From: Flavobacteriales bacterium
GTDB taxonomy: Bacteria > Bacteroidota > Bacteroidia > Flavobacteriales_G > JALEGO01
Direction: 5' to 3'
Length of the DNA stretch: 64,000 nt
NCBI GenBank assembly: GCA_020628935.1
Contig: JAHDEG010000011.1
Span: 20,952-84,951 of the forward strand
Part shown: positions 58,959 to 64,000 of the stretch, piece by piece
How positions within the stretch are numbered: the stretch's first letter is position 1
Layout of the letters: each line of letters begins with the position of its first letter
Program-made: the position numbers and the translations under genes
The notes under the pieces: model-generated
Seen by the model: the letters and a program-made list of their open reading frames with translations, nothing else
Told to the model about the DNA's origin: nothing
The model's database searches: none

Positions 58959-60368
58959 TTATAAAGTAGTTGGACAAATAAATGAAGATATTTTGGTGTT
59001 AGTATTTTTGATAGCACCAAAACCTCCCTTAATATCCACAATATTATGAATTCCTCTAGATTTGAGAATAGAACTCGCTATTACAGATCTGTACCCCCCT
59101 GCACAATGAATAAAGTTTATACCCTCAATCTGAAACTCATTTAAATAATTATTTAAATCGTTTAACGGTGTATTTTCTGCATTAATAACATGTTCAGACT
59201 TATATTCAGATGATTTTCGTACATCAAATATCTTATCATTTGCTTTATTAACTTGTTCTGAAAATTCTTCTGCTGTAATGCTTTTTATAGTATCCGTTTC
59301 TTTACTTGATTTTACCCAACTAGAAAAACCTCCTTCTAAATATCCAATTACATTATCAAAACCTACTCGAGAAAGTCGTATGATAGCTTCTTCAACACGA
59401 TTAACATCTGCAACCAATAAAATTGGTGTTTTAATGTCTGCAATTAGTGCTCCTGCCCATGGTGCAAAACCACCATCCAAACCAATAAATATAGAGTTAG
59501 GGATATGTGCTTTCACAAAATCACTTTGATGACGAACATCCAAAACAACCGCACCAGTTGTATTTGCTAAAGCTTCAAAGTCTGTAGGAGAAAGTCCTAC
59601 ATTACCTGTTTTAATTACGTCATCAATACTTTCATACCCTTCCTTATTTAATTTTACATTCATAGTAAAGTAAGCCGGGGGTGGCAATAAACCATCTGTA
59701 ACTTCTTTTACAAATTCTTCTTTAGTCATATTTTCACGAAGAGCATAATTTGTGCTTTTTTGTTCGCCAATACTACCTACAGTTTCCTTACTCATGTTTT
59801 TCCCGCAAGCAGAGCCCGCCCCATGACCGGGATATACAATAGTATCATCTGGTAAAGTCATTATTTTAGTTCGTAAACTATCGTACAATAAACCTGTCAG
59901 TTCTTCTTGGGTCATATCTGCTGCTTTTTGAGCTAAATCTGGTCTACCAACGTCACCTAAAAACAAAGTATCACCGCTAAAAAGGGCTTGTTCTTTCCCA
60001 TTTTCATCAAGCAATAGGTAACAAGTACTTTCCATGGTGTGCCCAGGAGTATGAAGCACCTTAATGATAACGTTACCCAATTTAAATTCTTGGTTATCTT
60101 TTGCTATAATGCAATCGAAATTAGGCTTTGCGTTGGGGCCGAAAATAATTGGCGCGCCTGTTTTTTCGGCTAACGTTAAGTGACCACTCACAAAGTCCGC
60201 ATGAAAATGGGTTTCAAAAATGTATTTTATTTTAGAATCTGACTTTTCAGCCATACCAATGTAACTGTGAACTTCTCTTAGTGGGTCAATAATTGCAACT
60301 TCACCTTCACTCTCAATATAATAAGCTCCTTGAGCTAAACAGCCCGTGTATATTTGCTCTATCCTCAT
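58959..60368 (-). CDS. MBL fold hydrolase fused to two rhodanese domains (persulfide dioxygenase-like)
   Basis: THFHADFVSGH, HTPGHTMESTCYLL, FSGDTLFLGDVGRPDL, VYPGHGAGSACG; rhodanese 1 VVLDVRHQSDFVKAHIPNS; rhodanese 2 FDVRKSSEYKSEHV...INFIHCAGGYRSVIASSIL. Confidence 0.94.
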   Translation of the reverse strand: MRIEQIYTGCLAQGAYYIESEGEVAIIDPLREVHSYIGMAEKSDSKIKYIFETHFHADFVSGHLTLAEKTGAPIIFGPNAKPNFDCIIAKDNQEFKLGNVIIKVLHTPGHTMESTCYLLLDENGKEQALFSGDTLFLGDVGRPDLAQKAADMTQEELTGLLYDSLRTKIMTLPDDTIVYPGHGAGSACGKNMSKETVGSIGEQKSTNYALRENMTKEEFVKEVTDGLLPPPAYFTMNVKLNKEGYESIDDVIKTGNVGLSPTDFEALANTTGAVVLDVRHQSDFVKAHIPNSIFIGLDGGFAPWAGALIADIKTPILLVADVNRVEEAIIRLSRVGFDNVIGYLEGGFSSWVKSSKETDTIKSITAEEFSEQVNKANDKIFDVRKSSEYKSEHVINAENTPLNDLNNYLNEFQIEGINFIHCAGGYRSVIASSILKSRGIHNIVDIKGGFGAIKNTNTKISSFICPTTL

Positions 60369-60419
60369 ATTACCTTTTTTTATTATTACTAAAAATAAGA
60401 ACTCTTGCTAATATAATCT

Positions 60420-60433
60420 GTGACATTTGTTAC
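60420..60433 (-). promoter_or_regulatory. Candidate Crp/Fnr operator upstream of the MBL-rhodanese gene
   Basis: GTGACA-TT-TGTTAC imperfect palindrome, shares TACATTTGTTACACA-like core with 61545..61558. Confidence 0.55.
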
Positions 60434-60480
60434 ACAGCGCTACTATCACACCAGCCAAAGTTGTAAATTCTGTTTTACTA

Positions 60481-60894
60481 TTAGTGAGGAAGTTTTTCTC
60501 TTACCAAACCATATAAAAAAGTTCCTAAAATTGCAAAAGCAAGTACAATAAACATAGAAAAAACGCCCCCTCCTACTAATACATAAATTGGTCCAAGACA
60601 AGCACCTGCAAGGGCCCAACCTAATCCAAAAATTATTCCTCCGAAAAGATAACGTGCAATACTCTTATTTTTTGGAGCTATTATTATTTCTTCCCCTTCT
60701 CTACTCTTTAAACTTAATTTTTTAATCGTAATTATGACTAGCGAACCAAAAAGCAGAGCTGTGCCCATTATTCCGTACATATGAAAAGATTCAAATCGAA
60801 ACATTTCAAAAATCCTATACCAAGAAACTGCCTGTGATTTAAACATTATTATACCAAACAAAATACCTATACTTAAATATCTTATGTTTTTCAT
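60481..60894 (-). CDS. YeeE/YedE family (DUF6691-like) membrane protein
   Basis: Multi-TM 137 aa; GIIFGLGWALAGACLGPIYVLVGGGV. Confidence 0.88.
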   Translation of the reverse strand: MKNIRYLSIGILFGIIMFKSQAVSWYRIFEMFRFESFHMYGIMGTALLFGSLVIITIKKLSLKSREGEEIIIAPKNKSIARYLFGGIIFGLGWALAGACLGPIYVLVGGGVFSMFIVLAFAILGTFLYGLVREKLPH

Positions 60895-60902
60895 CTGTTG
60901 TT

Positions 60903-61469
60903 TTAAAAAATAAGGGGTAAGAAAAAGTGAGTCATAATAAGTCCTCCTATAAAAAAACCAACTACTGCAATTAATGAAGGAAGCTCTAAATTACTTAAAC
61001 CACTAATAGCATGCCCTGATGTGCACCCCCCTGCATATCTTGTTCCAAATCCAATCATTAAACCAGAGATCACTAAAATTGAAAATCCCTTTAAAGTAAG
61101 GACATTTTTCCAACCATAAATAGTGGGAGGAACGTAACTTTTACCGGGTTTTTCAAAGCCCATTTCTGTAAGTGCTTCTAAAGTAACAGAATTGAGTTTA
61201 ATTGTTTGGTCTGGCGTTAAAAAAGTAGACGCAACAAACCCACCAAGCACAGCTCCTAACACAACCAATAAATTCCATTTTTGAGATTTCCAATCAAACT
61301 TAAAAAACGTAACAAATTTCCCCGCTCCGCATATTGAACACATTGTTCTTAGATTTGATGACATACCAAAGTTCTTACCTTCAAGTAGTAGCAAAAACAT
61401 AACCACAGCAATACCTAAACCAGAAATATACCATGGCCATGGCTTTGAGATAAAATCAATTACTTGCAT
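60903..61469 (-). CDS. YeeE/YedE family membrane protein
   Basis: Multi-TM 188 aa; MCSICGAGKFV; GFGTRYAGGCTSGHAISGLSNLELPSL. Confidence 0.9.
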   Translation of the reverse strand: MQVIDFISKPWPWYISGLGIAVVMFLLLLEGKNFGMSSNLRTMCSICGAGKFVTFFKFDWKSQKWNLLVVLGAVLGGFVASTFLTPDQTIKLNSVTLEALTEMGFEKPGKSYVPPTIYGWKNVLTLKGFSILVISGLMIGFGTRYAGGCTSGHAISGLSNLELPSLIAVVGFFIGGLIMTHFFLPLIF

Positions 61470-61544
61470 TTTAATAAATTAAGATTTGAGAAATATGTAG
61501 TGATTTCACTCAACAAATTTAAAACTATGTTTTTTGTAAGCACA

Positions 61545-61558
61545 GCTACATTTGTTAC
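61545..61558 (-). promoter_or_regulatory. Candidate Crp/Fnr operator upstream of the YeeE/YedE pair
   Basis: GCTACA-TT-TGTTAC; shares ACATTTGTTACACA with the site at 60420. Confidence 0.5.
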
Positions 61559-61567
61559 ACAACAGTG

Positions 61568-62204
61568 TTAAAATTTTAAAACCTCAATTTTTTTACGGTG
61601 TAATTTTACTTTTTTGTCGTTTTCTAATTGCTTTAGTAGCCTCGAAATTACAACTCTTGAGGTATTAAGATCACTCGCGATTTCATAGTGGGATAATATT
61701 AACTCCGTAGTTTTTAGATAAATTACTTTTCTTTTTAAATACTCGTATAATCGCTTATCCATTTTATTGAAAGCAAGAGTATCAATAGTTTCAAGCATTT
61801 CTTTTAATCGGTTGTCATAACTTTCAAAAACAAAACTTCGCCAAGATTTAAATTTTAGCCAATCTTCCATTTTTTCTACCGGAATCATAAGTATTTCAGC
61901 ATCGGTTTCAGCAATGGCCTTAATGGTGCTTTTAGCAGTTCCTATACAGCAATTTAAAGTCATTGCACAGGTATTCCCCTCTTTCTAAAAAGTACAACAA
62001 CAACTCTCCTTGCTCTTTATCTTCTCTCAAAATTTTAATGGTTCCACTCACTAGTAGGGGCATACTTTTAATATATGAACCTACATTTATTAGAGTGTCG
62101 TCCTTTTTAACTTTTTTCAAAACGCTTGCTAATGAAATCTCTTTTATTAGTTCTTCCTCAAACATGTAACCATAGTACCTATTTAAAACATCTTTTACCA
62201 TCAT
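61568..62204 (-). pseudogene. Crp/Fnr family transcriptional regulator, split by an apparent single-base frameshift
   Basis: N-terminal part MMVKDVLNRYYGYMFEEELIKEIS...LLLYFLERGE in one frame (61932..62204); continuation CAMTLNCCIGTAKSTIKAIAETDAEILMIPVEKMEDW...SHYEIASDLNTSRVVISRLLKQLE in another (61568..61963). Confidence 0.87.
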
Positions 62205-62618
62205 TTCAATGTATATAACATTATCTTATAATTTAGAAAATTCCTTAATTAAATTTGCCACCTTATTGTATTTGACTATTTAAATAAATACCATAAAACT
62301 ACTCATATCAACTGTTTCTTAGAAGCATCAGCAAATTGAGTTTTAAGTTCATATTAATTTTCTTTGATTTGAAAGAAACACTTAAGCTAAGAGCCTGCTT
62401 CAAAGCCTTATCACTGTCATTGCTATAATACTTAAAGTTCAAAACCTTTACTTTACAAAACTTACTAGTCCGAACAGGCCTAAAAATGTAGTTTTAATAA
62501 CTATTTAAACTTCAACCTTATATACTACTAGATAAAAAAGGTTTTCGTCTGAAAAAATCCATATTTTAGTTCTCTAATAAGGAATGATTTATCAATTGAA
62601 TGTCATATGCAAATAATT

Positions 62619-64000
62619 ATGAGAATAAAACTATACGTTTTTTTAGTATCAACCATAATATTCCTGTCAACCGATAATCTCATTTCACAATGTACAGATA
62701 CATCTTCTACGGGTGATTGTGATTCGGATGGAGTAATAAACTTAGTAGATCTAGACGATGATAATGACGGAATATTAGATTCAACTGAATACTGCACTGG
62801 AACATCATTCTTTTGGGAGCAATCTACAAATACTGGTGATCTAATAGGTACATTTAACTCATTAGCGGGTATATCTGGGAAAGTAGTGACTAGTCACTCA
62901 TACACGCCAAGTTCAGGATTTCCAAGCTATGTTAGCTTCCCGGATTATATGCGATTTTCGAGAAATGGTGGTAGAAAGAATTCTTTTGGGTCTCAATCTA
63001 TAATTACTTTCGATCAACCAGTTTACAATGGAAGTATTCGATTTACTAATATAGGCTCCGATGGAGCATCTTTTGATGAATCTCAAAGAGTAGTATTCTA
63101 CTTTCAAGGCACTCAAGTGAGCATTACTCCTACAACATTTAACGGTGGAGTTTGGGATGCCAGTGCCAACACTATTTTAGGTGTTAACACTAACCCTACC
63201 CCCCAAGCAGAATATGAATTTGTATTTACATCACCCGTTGATAGCTTTGTTGTAACGAATGTTTCACTCAATGGGACTTCTAACTCAGAAGCATTTTGGG
63301 ATATTAGATTTGACTTCAATTACTGTTCTAACTTTACTGATGCTGATGGTGACGGAATACCTAGTTCTTTAGACCTAGATTCGGATGGTGACATGTGTCC
63401 AGATGCACTTGAGTCTGGGCATAATGCTGTATTTGAAAATGATACTGTATTTGGTCCATATGGAACTAATGGATTTGCCGATTATCTAGAAACCTTTCCC
63501 GAATCAGGAATAGAGAATTATTCTTTGGACACAAGTGTAGGAGCAGCACCTTACTTTTTAGATAATAATTATAATGCCTGTGCTCAAGTTGTGGCAGCTA
63601 ATGACACCATTTCTATTCTTGAAGACTCTAATGTTAGTATCAGCACGTTCACCAATGATAGCTCATATACATCTACTTTAAATGTACTTTCAATTGATTC
63701 TATAGCAAACTCAGGCCCTTTCAACGGTGTAATTTCTCTTAATAATTCTACAGGCATTTTCTCCTATACTCCAAATAGTAATTTTTCAGGATTAGATAGC
63801 TTTTCATATTCAATTTGCGATAACGGATTCCCGATTGTTTGTGATACAGCTGTTGTTTATATAGATGTTACCCCAGTAAACGATCCTCCAAACCAAGGAA
63901 ACGAAAGTGTAAGTACTAATGAGGATATTCCATTAAATAATATCGATCTTGATAATAACAACACAGATCCTGATGGAGACCCTATAACCGTTAGTTTCCC
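62619..64000 (+). CDS. Large secreted protein with calcium-binding Asp-rich (TSP3-like) and cadherin-like repeats, partial, runs off the right edge
   Basis: MRIKLYVFLVSTIIFLSTDNLISQCTDTSSTGDCDSDGVINLVDLDDDNDGILDSTEYC...DADGDGIPSSLDLDSDGD...ANDTISILEDSNVSI...GIFSYTPNSNFSGLDSFSYSICDNG...VTPVNDPPNQGNESVSTNEDIPLNNIDLDNNNTDPDGDPITVSF. Frame remains open to the window end. Confidence 0.9.
   Translation, partial: MRIKLYVFLVSTIIFLSTDNLISQCTDTSSTGDCDSDGVINLVDLDDDNDGILDSTEYCTGTSFFWEQSTNTGDLIGTFNSLAGISGKVVTSHSYTPSSGFPSYVSFPDYMRFSRNGGRKNSFGSQSIITFDQPVYNGSIRFTNIGSDGASFDESQRVVFYFQGTQVSITPTTFNGGVWDASANTILGVNTNPTPQAEYEFVFTSPVDSFVVTNVSLNGTSNSEAFWDIRFDFNYCSNFTDADGDGIPSSLDLDSDGDMCPDALESGHNAVFENDTVFGPYGTNGFADYLETFPESGIENYSLDTSVGAAPYFLDNNYNACAQVVAANDTISILEDSNVSISTFTNDSSYTSTLNVLSIDSIANSGPFNGVISLNNSTGIFSYTPNSNFSGLDSFSYSICDNGFPIVCDTAVVYIDVTPVNDPPNQGNESVSTNEDIPLNNIDLDNNNTDPDGDPITVSF

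Noticed and set aside
62603-63319. Antisense ORFs 62603..62797, 62913..63116, 63113..63319
   Set aside because: Opposite the open adhesin frame starting at 62619, which has clear signal peptide and repeat domains.
1-64000. CRISPR arrays, transposases, prophage, toxin-antitoxin or anti-phage defence genes
   Set aside because: Looked for regular direct repeats, DDE/HUH/integrase motifs and typical defence domains; none seen in this window.

Overview
This is a 64 kb chromosomal window from a low-GC Bacteroidota genome. The lineage call rests on T9SS type A and B sorting domains, TAnnTTTG promoter elements, DUF3822-rsmD synteny and a fused exonuclease-DnaE. Most of it is core genome: parC, fabD, folE, mqnB/mqnD, hldD, rplS, dnaE, rplM-rpsI-rpsB-tsf, pyrH-frr, a tRNA-Ser and a tmRNA. 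I see no CRISPR array, prophage or transposase. The items most worth follow-up are: (1) a histidine kinase with an ethylene-receptor-type membrane sensor in which all seven residues I recall as key in plant ETR1 are present; (2) a back-to-back YfiR / TPR / membrane HAMP-SpoIIE phosphatase cluster; (3) a sulfane-sulfur operon set (two YeeE/YedE proteins, MBL-rhodanese fusion, two rhodaneses, Crp/Fnr regulator) with a shared GTAACA-NN-TGTTAC-like motif upstream of both transcription units; (4) two probable single-base frameshifts in homopolymers, one separating a signal peptide from a T9SS cargo protein and one splitting the Crp/Fnr regulator; (5) a divergent intergenic repeat (TTGGGCGTTCCCC...CTAACG) present twice, each copy in sense orientation just after a stop codon; (6) a decayed rhodanese pseudogene. 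The supplied ORF track omits two CDS that run off the window edges (a response regulator at the left, a large cadherin-like adhesin at the right). All calls were made by reading the sequence; no searches were run.
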